From NCBI GenBank assembly GCA_963785765.1, contig CAWAWM010000004.1, positions 1,426,001-1,490,000 of the forward strand: a DNA stretch of 64,000 nt, read 5' to 3'. Both the position numbers and the translations under genes were made by a program. The notes beneath the pieces are model-generated. The model was given only the letters and a program-made list of their open reading frames with translations, did not search any database and was not told the DNA's origin. This stretch comes from DATBGO01 sp963785765 (GTDB lineage Bacteria > Actinomycetota > Actinomycetes > Streptosporangiales > Streptosporangiaceae). Positions 1 to 7,087 of this stretch are shown here, piece by piece (position 1 is the stretch's first letter; each line of letters starts with the position of its first letter).

Positions 1-462
1 GGCGTGCAGCCAGTCCAGCCAGCACAGGCCGCCGGCCTCGGCGGCAGCCAGCACGAGCGCCAGCGGAACCTGCCCGGGCAGCGAGTGCGTCAGCCCGGCG
101 AAGGCCCCGGCCGGGTGCAGAATCCGTGCCGGGTGCCCGCCCGCCCCGGCGAAATAGCCGAGCACCTGGCGCGGGCCGGCCGCGAACCTGGCGGCCGCGG
201 TCGCGGGGCCGATGGCCAGCGCCCACACCACCCCGGCGGCCGCCGGGATCATCAGCCACTGCGGCCGCCAGCGGGTGAGCCTGCCCGTCATGTGGAACGC
301 GATGACGAGCACCAGCGTGACCTGAGCGAGGACCAGGTGAGCCAGTACCGCCGCGGTGGCCAGCGCCGCGACTAACTCAGCGCGGTGCGGCGTCCCGATC
401 GGGATGAGGTAGCGGCCGCGCCTCGGCGCCCGCTGCTGCGAATTCAGGGCGGGAGTAGGCAT
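1..462 (-). CDS. Membrane N-terminus of a transfer-ATPase-like protein, cut by window edge
   Basis: Only about the first 154 residues lie inside the window and the frame is open to base 1. From the ATG at 462 the protein has a short basic N-terminus and then hydrophobic segments at roughly residues 28-57, 68-92 and 131-152; no catalytic domain is reached. From memory, this start (with an IPIGTP motif) and its position just after a GntR regulator resemble Streptomyces chromosomal ATP/GTP-binding proteins of the type IV conjugative DNA-transfer (TraD/VirD4) family. The upstream regulator ends six bases before this ATG and no clear ribosome-binding site is seen, so the two are probably translationally coupled. 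The ATPase identity is an inference: Walker motifs would lie outside the window. Confidence 0.6.
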   Translation of the reverse strand, partial: MPTPALNSQQRAPRRGRYLIPIGTPHRAELVAALATAAVLAHLVLAQVTLVLVIAFHMTGRLTRWRPQWLMIPAAAGVVWALAIGPATAAARFAAGPRQVLGYFAGAGGHPARILHPAGAFAGLTHSLPGQVPLALVLAAAEAGGLCWLDWLHA

Positions 463-468
463 TTCGGG

Positions 469-1500
469 TCAAGGTTCCCAGCCCGCCACCGCGTGTGTCC
501 AGGCCCCGGCCAAACTGCCCGTATCGCCGGCCGGAAGCGGCAGCTGAGCCGAGTCCACCACGATCCGGAACAGGTCGGGGCGGCAGACCGCCACCGTCAG
601 CGCCACCGGGTCCCGGTTCACCGGGTCGTCAAACCTGACCGTGAGCAGCGCCGCGAGCTGGCCGGGTGACATCCGCAGGCTCCTGGCCACCGAGGGCGGC
701 GGGGGCTGCATCTCGACATACAGCGCGCCTGGCTGGCCGGCCGCCGGGTGGCCGGCTCGTTCCGCTGCGGCCGTCGGCACCGGCAGCGGCGTAAAGGTGG
801 CTCCGACATCCTCGCTCAGATACGAGCCGGCCGCGTCCCTGGCCAGGTAGGTGGTCGCGAACGCGGCCGGCTCGCCGGCCGCGGTCCACAGGAACCTGAT
901 GACGCAGACCTGGTCGGCCGGGGAAATCCGGAGCGCCCAGCCGATGTCCTCAGGCACCCGGCGCAACGAGACCTGGCGGCTGCGGCAGGAGATCTCGCCC
1001 CCCATCGGGTCAAGGTGCGCCGTGAGCCCGGGCAGTCCCTGCAGCGGGATGAGAAACTCGGCGGGACTGGCCCGGTACGCCTGCCCATCGGGCAGCCGGC
1101 GAATGAGGTGGCGGGCGGCGAGCTCGGTCATCGCCGCGTCGATCTCCGCGGTGCTCACGTTATAGCGGCGCGCCAGGGCGCTATGCCGTGGCAGCCGCCA
1201 GCCGGGCTCATGGTGGACCAGCGCCGCGGCCATCCGGTCCGCGAGCACCCCGCTGGCCGATCGCGGCCGCCCCCCGGACCCGGCCGCGCCGCCCTCGCCC
1301 GACCAGCCAGGGTCGCGACGCGAGCCGTGCCCATACGGGCGGGGCCCGCGCGGCTCCGCAGCGCCGTCGTGCGGCCCTAGCGCCGGTGCGGCCTCGCGCC
1401 GGCGGGCTCCTTCCGGGGCGAGGTCTGACCCATCCGGGGCGAGGTCTGACCCATCATCATCAAAAACCGGCCGTTCGCTGTGTCCGGGCACCTCGATCAC
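469..1500 (-). CDS. GntR-family transcriptional regulator with UTRA-like effector domain
   Basis: About 343 residues from the GTG at 1500. A low-complexity N-terminal stretch (about residues 1-80) precedes a winged helix-turn-helix at about 82-144 containing the GntR-typical LPRHSALARRYNVS motif. A UTRA-like ligand domain follows (about 155-335, with ALRISPADQVCVIRFLW and VRFDDPVNRDPVALTV stretches). The frame is open further upstream to 1647 but that extension has no protein-like character. The GTG at 1500 is the first plausible start, although its ribosome-binding site is weak, so the start is uncertain. The gene is followed within six bases by the membrane/ATPase-like gene, an arrangement known for KorSA-like regulators of conjugative or chromosomal transfer genes. 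It probably represses its own operon; the effector cannot be told. Confidence 0.8.
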   Translation of the reverse strand: MIEVPGHSERPVFDDDGSDLAPDGSDLAPEGARRREAAPALGPHDGAAEPRGPRPYGHGSRRDPGWSGEGGAAGSGGRPRSASGVLADRMAAALVHHEPGWRLPRHSALARRYNVSTAEIDAAMTELAARHLIRRLPDGQAYRASPAEFLIPLQGLPGLTAHLDPMGGEISCRSRQVSLRRVPEDIGWALRISPADQVCVIRFLWTAAGEPAAFATTYLARDAAGSYLSEDVGATFTPLPVPTAAAERAGHPAAGQPGALYVEMQPPPPSVARSLRMSPGQLAALLTVRFDDPVNRDPVALTVAVCRPDLFRIVVDSAQLPLPAGDTGSLAGAWTHAVAGWEP

Positions 1501-2045
1501 TCCGCGATGCGCCTGGAGAATGCGATGATCACCCGTCCTGCGCTGCGGATCAGCAGAACGCCAGTGCGTTCCCCGGCGGCACCAGCGGTGGTATCGCTCA
1601 TCTGTCCGACAGCCCCCGGCCCCCGGCGTTGCCGGGACCAGAGCCAAGCGCGAATCCGCACGTCATAGCGGCCGCGATGGTCTCACTCGCTGGCCGAGGA
1701 TGAGGGTCATGTCTACCGCGCTCAGCGCAGTCTGGCTGGAACCGGCTGCGCGGTGCTCGGCGGAACTCGCCTGGCCGCCTGCGCCCGGTTCTGATCTGGC
1801 CGTCATGGCCTCGATCGACATATGTGGTCCGCCTCGCCCCGCATTTGGAGGGGATGATCTGGCCGTATCGGTACGACCAAGATTATTTCTAGGCGATCCA
1901 GGTAACGAGCAGCTGAACAAGAGGCCGGCCAAGAGGCGACGAGCAGATGGCGAGAAGGAAAACGGTCCGGTGCCTAACTTCGTCGTGGCGGCTTCCCGCA
2001 GGTCCGCGGGAAGCCGCCACGATCAGAGGACCTGCATAGCGCCGG
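1501..2045. other. Intergenic region between divergent transcription units
   Basis: This 545-base stretch holds the probable promoter region of the GntR gene on its left and a strong terminator-like hairpin at 1983-2022 on its right. Open frames run through it on both strands (for example 1700-2167 plus and 1663-1932 minus), but their translations look like GC-rich read-through. I see no supportable gene. Confidence 0.5.
1983..2022. terminator. Perfect 17-bp hairpin, likely terminator downstream of the sulfur operon
   Basis: Arms 1983-1999 and 2006-2022 are perfectly complementary around a six-base loop; the arm reads tcgtggcggcttcccgc. It lies 24 bases beyond the DUF1416 stop, where transcription of the minus-strand sulfur operon should end. 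There is no U-tract, as is common for actinobacterial terminators. Confidence 0.75.
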
Positions 2046-2351
2046 TCAAATCGCGACCTCCAGGTCGGCCACCTTCCCGGTGTCAGCCGCGACGGTGCGC
2101 TCGGCCCGGATGCCGCCCGGGGCGAGCACGCGGAGCGTCCAGGTCCCCGGCGCGGCGAAGAACCTGAACCCGCCGTCCGCACCGAGCGGCACCTCGGCCA
2201 CGAACTCGCCGCCCTCGTTGAGCAGCCGCGCGTAGCCGACCGGCAGCGCGGTGCCGTTCTGCGTCACCCGGCCCTGCACCACCGCCTGGTTGCCGGCCTC
2301 GGCCGACAGGGCCGCCCCCCCTGCGGGCGCGCCGCATCCCGCACTGCTCAC
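2046..2351 (-). CDS. DUF1416 family protein, partner of the sulfurtransferase
   Basis: About 101 residues from a GTG whose last two bases belong to the TGA stop of sseA (GTGA overlap), so the two genes are translationally coupled. This start gives the N-terminus SSAGCGAPAGG, like the short Cys-containing N-terminus usual in the family. The rest is a small beta-sandwich-type DUF1416 domain with the typical QGRVTQNG, GGEFVAEVP, FRFFAAPGTWTLR and DLEVAI stretches. DUF1416 genes sit directly behind sseA across actinobacteria (Rv3284 in Mycobacterium tuberculosis), but their biochemical role is not established. A function in handling the sulfane sulfur product is only inferred from this linkage. 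A longer frame extends upstream to 2405, inside sseA, and is not used here. Confidence 0.9.
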   Translation of the reverse strand: MSSAGCGAPAGGAALSAEAGNQAVVQGRVTQNGTALPVGYARLLNEGGEFVAEVPLGADGGFRFFAAPGTWTLRVLAPGGIRAERTVAADTGKVADLEVAI

Positions 2352-3190
2352 TTCGCGTCCCCGACCTCGATCGGCACCCCGACCAGCGAGCCGTACTCGG
2401 TCCACGAGCCGTCGTAGTTCTTCACGTTCGGCTGGCCGAGCAGTTCATGCAGCACGAACCAGGTGTGCGCGGAGCGCTCGCCGATCCGGCAGTACGCGAT
2501 CGTGGCCCGGCCGAAGTCCAGGCCCGCCTCGTCGCCGTACAGCGCGCGCAGCGCGTCGTCGGACTTGAAGGTGCCATCCTCGGCCGCCGCCTTCGACCAG
2601 GGGACGTTCTTCGCGGTGGGGATGTGGCCGCCGCGCTGCGCCTGCTCCTGGGGCAGGTGCGCGGGCGCCAGCAGCCGGCCGGCGAACTCATCGGGCGAGC
2701 GGACGTCGACCAGGTTGAGCTGGCCGATCGCGGCGACCACCTCGTCGCGGAACGCCCGGAGCGACTGGTCCTGCTCGGTGGCGGTGTAGCTGGTCGCGGC
2801 GCGCTCGGGCACCTCGGTCGTCAGTTCGCGGCCGTCCAGTTCCCACTTCTTGCGGCCGCCGTCGAGCAGCTTGACGTTGTTATGGCCGTAGAGCTTGAAG
2901 TACCAGTACGCGTACGCCGCGAACCAGTTGTTGTTGCCGCCGTACAGGATGACCGTGTCGTCGTTGCTGATGCCTCGCTTGGAGAGCAGCGACTCGAAGC
3001 CGGCCCGGTCGACGAAATCGCGGCGGACCGGGTCCTGCAGGTCGGTCTTCCAGTCGATCTTGACGGCGCCGCGGATGTGGCCCTTGTCGTAGGCGCTGGT
3101 GTCCTCGTCCACCTCGACGAGTACCACGCCAGGATCGCTGCCGTGGGCCTGCACCCAGTCAGCGTCCACGAGAACGTCGGAACGGCTCAT
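2348..3190 (-). CDS. sseA: Thiosulfate/3-mercaptopyruvate sulfurtransferase (rhodanese), SseA-type
   Basis: 280 residues with two rhodanese domains (about 1-130 and 140-275). The C-terminal domain carries the catalytic loop CRIGERS with the persulfide-accepting cysteine at residue 234. The N-terminal domain has GGNNNWF at the equivalent place and is catalytically silent, as usual for this family. The enzyme transfers sulfane sulfur from thiosulfate or 3-mercaptopyruvate to acceptors such as cyanide or thiols in the cytoplasm. Its ATG overlaps the stop of the DUF4395 gene by four bases (3187-3190) and its own stop overlaps the DUF1416 start, so the three genes form one tightly coupled operon. 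Length and motifs are full and normal. Confidence 0.95.
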   Translation of the reverse strand: MSRSDVLVDADWVQAHGSDPGVVLVEVDEDTSAYDKGHIRGAVKIDWKTDLQDPVRRDFVDRAGFESLLSKRGISNDDTVILYGGNNNWFAAYAYWYFKLYGHNNVKLLDGGRKKWELDGRELTTEVPERAATSYTATEQDQSLRAFRDEVVAAIGQLNLVDVRSPDEFAGRLLAPAHLPQEQAQRGGHIPTAKNVPWSKAAAEDGTFKSDDALRALYGDEAGLDFGRATIAYCRIGERSAHTWFVLHELLGQPNVKNYDGSWTEYGSLVGVPIEVGDAK

Positions 3191-3642
3191 ATCGGAACCT
3201 CCTTGTCAGCTTCGGCCGGCACCAGCCCGTGGCGGCCCGGCCAGGTTCGTCGGATAAGCAAATACATCTCGCAGCCCAGGCAGAGGCCGAAGATCCCATT
3301 GAGGAACGCGGCGACGATACCCGCCGAGGCCGCTGCCATGCCCAGGGGCGTTACGCCAGTGGCATAGCCGATCACCCCGATGACGCTGATCACTAGGCCC
3401 AGGGCCTGGGCGAACCTGGGCGGTGCCTCGGGCTCCAGTTCGGCCGGCGGCCCCAGGCGCGGCCGCACCAGCCAGCGGTAAACCAGCCCGTAGGGGGATT
3501 TGGTCAAGCCGAAAGCGGTGCCGGCCGCGAATACCAGCGCCTGCGCGGCCAGCAGCCACACGTTGCCGGTGACCAGCACGACGGCGAACACCACCAGGGT
3601 GATGAGGGCGCCGAAGCGCGGCCCTCGCGGGTCGATCTCCAT
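3187..3642 (-). CDS. DUF4395 integral membrane protein, first gene of the sulfur operon
   Basis: 151 residues from the ATG at 3642, chosen because GAAGGGA lies about nine bases upstream; a TTG at 3648 would add two residues. Hydrophobic segments at about 10-45 (probably two helices), 79-99 and 101-122 predict a four-helix membrane protein. A CLGC motif at residues 121-124 at the end of the last helix is a conserved feature of DUF4395 proteins and could carry or sense thiols. Families of this type occur next to sulfurtransferase and thioredoxin genes, as here (sseA overlaps its end by four bases). The role, perhaps sulfur-compound transport or membrane redox chemistry, is inferred only from that context. 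Confidence 0.88.
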   Translation of the reverse strand: MEIDPRGPRFGALITLVVFAVVLVTGNVWLLAAQALVFAAGTAFGLTKSPYGLVYRWLVRPRLGPPAELEPEAPPRFAQALGLVISVIGVIGYATGVTPLGMAAASAGIVAAFLNGIFGLCLGCEMYLLIRRTWPGRHGLVPAEADKEVPI

Positions 3643-3784
3643 CGGCAATGTCCCTTCAGGAATTCTGCGGTGCGGCCGGCTGCCTGGTACCCCGCGCTCC
3701 GATCGGTGCTACCTCCGGGGTTGGGCGGGGATGTGCCCAGTCGTTAGCGGGTACCGTCGGCCGAGCCAGGGCGGTGGCGGCGGG

Positions 3785-3946
3785 TCAGCCGGAACTGCCG
3801 CACAGGCACGCGGCGGGCTGGCTCCCACCCAGGAGAGCCGGACAGAGCGCGGTAGCGACACGGCAAAAATCCACCGCGCGCCGCCTGGTGAGCGCGGCGC
3901 GTGGCGACCGGTCCGCCCGGTTCGGCGCCGTTGTCCTGTCAGGCAC
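3785..3946 (-). CDS. Cysteine-containing attenuator-type leader peptide upstream of the sulfur operon
   Basis: A frame of up to 53 codons (GTG at 3946, TGA at 3785) ends 142 bases before the DUF4395 gene. Its C-terminal half reads LTRRRAVDFCRVATALC and then adds ACLC near the end, giving four cysteines. The pattern (T/S)RRxVDxxRVAxAxC is the hallmark of the 'putative leader peptide' family found upstream of sulfur genes in Streptomyces and relatives, and cysteine-rich mini-ORFs are known cysteine-responsive attenuators in actinobacteria. The exact start is uncertain; a shorter peptide from a nearer codon is possible. Small inverted repeats lie around its 5' end (gtagc/gctac near 3945-3962; gcggg/cccgc near 3962-3976). 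Ribosome stalling at Cys codons would couple cysteine supply to sseA expression (inference). Confidence 0.65.
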   Translation of the reverse strand: MPDRTTAPNRADRSPRAALTRRRAVDFCRVATALCPALLGGSQPAACLCGSSG

Positions 3947-4026
3947 GTAGCCGATGCTACGTGCGGGCTTGCCCGCTGTCACTATCATCATTCCCGATCA
4001 GGAGAATAGGGAAACCGGCTCCGACT

Positions 4027-4566
4027 CTATGTCACTTCGCCGAGCGCGGCGATCACGTCGGCCTTGCGGGGCTGGCCGCTCGCCTGCTTGGCGATCTGGC
4101 CGTCCGGCCCGAGGACGAACACGGTGGGGGTGCGCCGCACGTCCAGGCTGCGGACCAGATCCAGCCGTGATTCCGCATCGATCTCCACGTGCGCCACCCC
4201 GTCGGTCATCCCGGCCACCTCGGTCAGGACCCGCCGGGTGGCCCGGCACGGCGCGCAGAACGCCGAGGAAAACTGCACCAGCGTGGCCTTCGGCCCGAGC
4301 GGGACGCCCAGTTCGGCGCTGGTGATGGCCGGCCCGCTGACGGCGGACTCAGTGCCGCCCTGGCGCAGGCCTGGCTCTGACCGCAGGCCTGTTTCCGGCG
4401 TCAGACCGGACTCCGGAGGCAGGCCGCCCGCCTGGCTTTCGCCAGCACGGCGGCTTGCCGCGGGACGACGGGGGGCACGCATGACACCGTTGCGCTGACG
4501 CCAGGTCAGGCCCGCGGCCAGCGATCCGCCCAGGACTATGACAAGCACGATCAGGCCTACGCTCAC
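4027..4566 (-). CDS. Membrane-anchored thioredoxin-fold protein
   Basis: 179 residues from the GTG at 4566, preceded by AGTAGG at good spacing. Residues 2-21 are a single hydrophobic signal-anchor. Residues 30-80 are a linker with imperfect repeats of SGLTPETGLRSEPGL type. Residues 90-179 form a thioredoxin fold with the redox motif CAPC (104-107) and the cis-proline loop RTPTVF (Pro147). The protein should sit on the outer face of the membrane as a thiol-disulfide oxidoreductase, but partner and direction (reductase or isomerase) are not evident. It is on the same strand as the sulfur operon upstream of its leader and as the sigma/anti-sigma pair, with a short gap on each side. Confidence 0.85.
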   Translation of the reverse strand: MSVGLIVLVIVLGGSLAAGLTWRQRNGVMRAPRRPAASRRAGESQAGGLPPESGLTPETGLRSEPGLRQGGTESAVSGPAITSAELGVPLGPKATLVQFSSAFCAPCRATRRVLTEVAGMTDGVAHVEIDAESRLDLVRSLDVRRTPTVFVLGPDGQIAKQASGQPRKADVIAALGEVT

Positions 4567-4619
4567 GACCTACTCAGCACCGGGCGCAGCTGTCACATTC
4601 CCGGCCGGTGGCGGCTGGG

Positions 4620-5348
4620 TCAGGCCGGGACGGTGACGAGGACCCGCCCGACCGCGGTCACCTGGAAGCTGTGGATCTTCGTGCCGCTGAGCGGCGTCGA
4701 GACCATGTACCACTGGTCTTGATGACCGCGCGGCACTGTCCAGCCGCCAGCGACCGACCGCTGCCCTTGAGCGTTGACCACCCAGAACTCGCAGGTCGTC
4801 CCGGCCCGGACGCCGCTGACCCACACCCGCAGCGAGGTTCCCCAGGCCGCGGGAGAGTACGCGACGACCGCTGTGACGTGCGTCAGCGGGTCGGTGGCCT
4901 GATACCGCTGGTATTGCTGCTGAGCAGCAACCGGCGGGTGCTGGGCAGCCGCCGGCGGCCCGGAGCTGAACTCTCCTGCGATCGCCGCGCCGCCGGCCAG
5001 GCCGCCCGCCACGGCGACGACCGCGGCCGCCGCCGCGATGGTGATCGTCCGCCACCTGCGCGCCCGGCGCCGCGCCGCAACCCGCCCGAGCAGCGAGCTG
5101 AGCAGTTCGGGCGGCGGCTCCTCCAGGCCGCCCGGGCCGACGCCGGACTCGGCGAGCCGTTCGACGTCGCGGGCCGGGACCCGGCCGAGCAGGGCAGGCA
5201 GCCCGGCCAGCCCGGCCAGTTCCTCCCGGCAGGCGGCGCACTGGGCCAGATGTGCATCGACAATCGCGCGTTCCGCGGGATCGATCGCGCCCACCACATA
5301 GACGCCCAGCGCCAGGCGGACATCCCCGCAGCCAGAGAGCCCGGTCAT
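4620..5348 (-). CDS. Anti-sigma factor with zinc-finger N-terminus and one membrane helix
   Basis: 242 residues. The N-terminus has the ZAS signature, His33-x3-Cys37-x2-Cys40 (HLAQCAAC), that binds zinc and clamps an ECF sigma factor. A single transmembrane helix spans about residues 102-126, and the outer part (about 127-242) is an all-beta domain with several aromatic residues, a likely sensor. The start overlaps the stop of the sigma factor gene by four bases (5345-5348), the classic translationally coupled sigma/anti-sigma arrangement. The signal relieving inhibition is unknown. The zinc-site cysteines could make it redox-responsive, fitting the adjacent thioredoxin gene, but this is inference. 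Confidence 0.88.
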   Translation of the reverse strand: MTGLSGCGDVRLALGVYVVGAIDPAERAIVDAHLAQCAACREELAGLAGLPALLGRVPARDVERLAESGVGPGGLEEPPPELLSSLLGRVAARRRARRWRTITIAAAAAVVAVAGGLAGGAAIAGEFSSGPPAAAQHPPVAAQQQYQRYQATDPLTHVTAVVAYSPAAWGTSLRVWVSGVRAGTTCEFWVVNAQGQRSVAGGWTVPRGHQDQWYMVSTPLSGTKIHSFQVTAVGRVLVTVPA

Positions 5349-5887
5349 GGTGCGAGCCCCCGTTCCTCAAGAGCCAGCTTCAACGCCCGGAGAGCGTAGA
5401 AAGTCCGGGATTTAACGGTACCCGCGGGTATGCCGAGCGCCGCGGCCGCCTCGGCCACCGACCGGCCGCGGTAATACGTCTCGAGCAGCACGCTTCGATG
5501 ATCGGGCCGCAGCGTCTGCAGTGCGTCGGCCACCGCCCACGACTCGAGTGCCCGGTCAGCCTCGTCGGGCGCGGGAACCAGCTCGAGCGCGTTCTCCCCC
5601 ACTTCACGCGGACGCGCCCGGCGGGCCCGGTAGGCGTCCACGGCGAGGTTCCTGGCCACGGCGAACAGCCACGGCCTGGCCGGCCGTTCCGCGATCGCAT
5701 CCGGATGCAACCACGCCCGCAGCAGAGTTTCCTGGACGATGTCCTCAGCCCGCTGCCGGTCGCCGCTGGTCAGGTGCAGCGCATACCTGAGCAGCGCGCC
5801 GGCATGCTCGGCATACAGCGTGCGGACCAGCATCTCGTCAGAGACCGCCCCTTGAGGCCGGCCGCCACCGCTTCGCTGCCCTGGCAT
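5345..5887 (-). CDS. ECF-type RNA polymerase sigma factor
   Basis: 180 residues from the ATG at 5887. Region 2 lies at about 22-88 (with LLRYALHLTSGDRQRAEDIVQ and RPWLFAVARNLAVD features), and region 4 at about 120-172 with a helix-turn-helix around SVAEAAAALGIPAGTVKSR. Regions 1.1 and 3 are absent, as expected for an extracytoplasmic-function sigma factor. The next gene, overlapping by four bases, is its presumed anti-sigma factor. Sequence and arrangement resemble the SigK/SigL-like actinobacterial groups, but the exact ECF group was not determined. Autoregulation of the pair is likely; no promoter motif could be assigned with confidence. Confidence 0.92.
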   Translation of the reverse strand: MPGQRSGGGRPQGAVSDEMLVRTLYAEHAGALLRYALHLTSGDRQRAEDIVQETLLRAWLHPDAIAERPARPWLFAVARNLAVDAYRARRARPREVGENALELVPAPDEADRALESWAVADALQTLRPDHRSVLLETYYRGRSVAEAAAALGIPAGTVKSRTFYALRALKLALEERGLAP

Positions 5888-5972
5888 ACCTATCTCAACG
5901 GCCAGCGGGACCGGTTTGGTTCACCGTTGCCGTGCGGCGCCGGTAGAACTTTCCTGGCCTGCGCGGCCCTGG

Positions 5973-6653
5973 CTAGCCCGGACCCGGTGACCCGTCGGTG
6001 CGCGCGGCGGCCAGCCGCACGTTCTGGCCGGCCGCGCTGACCCGCAGGCCCTGCTCGGTGACGCTGACGGCGGTGACCGCCAGGCGGAGCGGAAGCGCCC
6101 GGAGCGGGATCACGAAGCCCACCAGCGCAGGCACTCCGCTGAGCCGCGGGGTGATCGTGATGCCGTCCGCCGAGACACTGAGAGCCAGGGTTCCCGGGAC
6201 TGGAACGCCAAGCACCGTGCTGATGATCCGGAGCTGGCTCCCGGCCAGGCTGAGGGTCAGCCCCGGGGGCAGCCGCTGGCTGAGTACCGCGAGCGGAACG
6301 AGTGCCGTGGCGCTGGCATGCTCAGCGGTGATGGCCGAGCCGCCCGGCCACAAGATTTTCCGCAGTGACGCGTGCACCCCGGTGAACCGGACATCGATTT
6401 CGGAAAGCTCGACACCGCCAGCCGACACGCTGCCGAGCATTACCCAGACCTCGTGATAGTCACCAAAGGCCAGCTGGGTCAGGAACGGGAACCCGAGCAC
6501 GCGCACGCTCGGCCGCGCCGGCAAGTCGTTGGCGATGGCCAGGCGCGCACCGATCTGAGCGGCGATAGCCGCCGCGAGCGCCCGGTCCAGGACGGCCAGC
6601 AAGGCGATCAGGACGAGGATCGTGATCAGGAGCGTGATCAGCAGCGTGACCAT
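5973..6653 (-). CDS. DUF2993 (LmeA-type) phospholipid-binding domain protein
   Basis: 226 residues. A hydrophobic N-terminal segment (about 2-20) acts as signal or anchor. The rest matches the DUF2993/LmeA pattern: LARPSVRVLGFPFLTQ-like beginning, repeated long beta strands, and a final strand region QGLRVSAAGQNVRL. In mycobacteria, LmeA binds phosphatidylinositides and supports lipomannan and lipoarabinomannan maturation in the periplasm; here the substrate is unknown. The protein is probably exported and membrane-associated. It stands between the sigma factor gene and the MoaD/ThiS-like gene on the same strand with gaps of about 80 bases, so co-transcription is possible but unproven. Confidence 0.85.
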   Translation of the reverse strand: MVTLLITLLITILVLIALLAVLDRALAAAIAAQIGARLAIANDLPARPSVRVLGFPFLTQLAFGDYHEVWVMLGSVSAGGVELSEIDVRFTGVHASLRKILWPGGSAITAEHASATALVPLAVLSQRLPPGLTLSLAGSQLRIISTVLGVPVPGTLALSVSADGITITPRLSGVPALVGFVIPLRALPLRLAVTAVSVTEQGLRVSAAGQNVRLAAARTDGSPGPG

Positions 6654-6730
6654 GGCGGGCCAAGGCTATCGGCGTGAACCGGCCACCGCGACAGCAGCCA
6701 GGCCGCCCGAGCAGGCCCGGCGGCCGGACG

Positions 6731-6982
6731 TCAGCCGCCGGCGAACGGCGGCAGCACTTCGATCACAGCAGCATCACTGAGCGTTATCGTCTCCGTGGCG
6801 CGGACTCCTACCGGCATCCCGTCGATCAGGAATGATGAGCGCGCGAGAACCGCACGGAGACGCGGATCTTGACCGGACGCCGCGGCCAGGGCCTCGGCGA
6901 GCGTCTCGGCCGTGATCGTCTCTTCCGCGGCGCCCGCCGCTTCCTTCGCCGCCGCCCAGTAGCGGAGGGTCACAATCGCCAT
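6731..6982 (-). CDS. MoaD/ThiS-family sulfur carrier protein
   Basis: 83 residues with a small ubiquitin-like beta-grasp fold and the diagnostic C-terminal PPFAGG tail, whose terminal diglycine is adenylated and thiocarboxylated by a MoeB/ThiF-like enzyme. Such carriers donate sulfur in molybdopterin, thiamine or other sulfur-transfer pathways. No partner synthase (MoaE, ThiG) or activating enzyme gene lies in the window, so the pathway is undetermined. Linkage to a rhodanese and a thioredoxin a few kilobases away is suggestive only. Start at the ATG at 6982. The gene is convergent with nothing and divergent from glnR, with about 105 bases between starts. Confidence 0.9.
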   Translation of the reverse strand: MAIVTLRYWAAAKEAAGAAEETITAETLAEALAAASGQDPRLRAVLARSSFLIDGMPVGVRATETITLSDAAVIEVLPPFAGG

Positions 6983-7087
6983 GTCAGCTATCCTCGCTTA
7001 TAGCGGACCCGGGTGCAGCCGGCCCGGCCATCGCGGGAGTACCCGGCAGCATCCCGCGGCTGCACGGCGAGCCGGAGGTGGCAGCAG

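Noticed and set aside
4..375. Plus-strand open frame of 123 codons
   Set aside because: It is a shadow of the minus-strand membrane protein, with GC-rich composition and no ribosome-binding site.
2447..3367. 306-codon plus-strand frame
   Set aside because: Runs antisense through sseA and DUF4395 and has no domain; the minus-strand proteins are clearly real.
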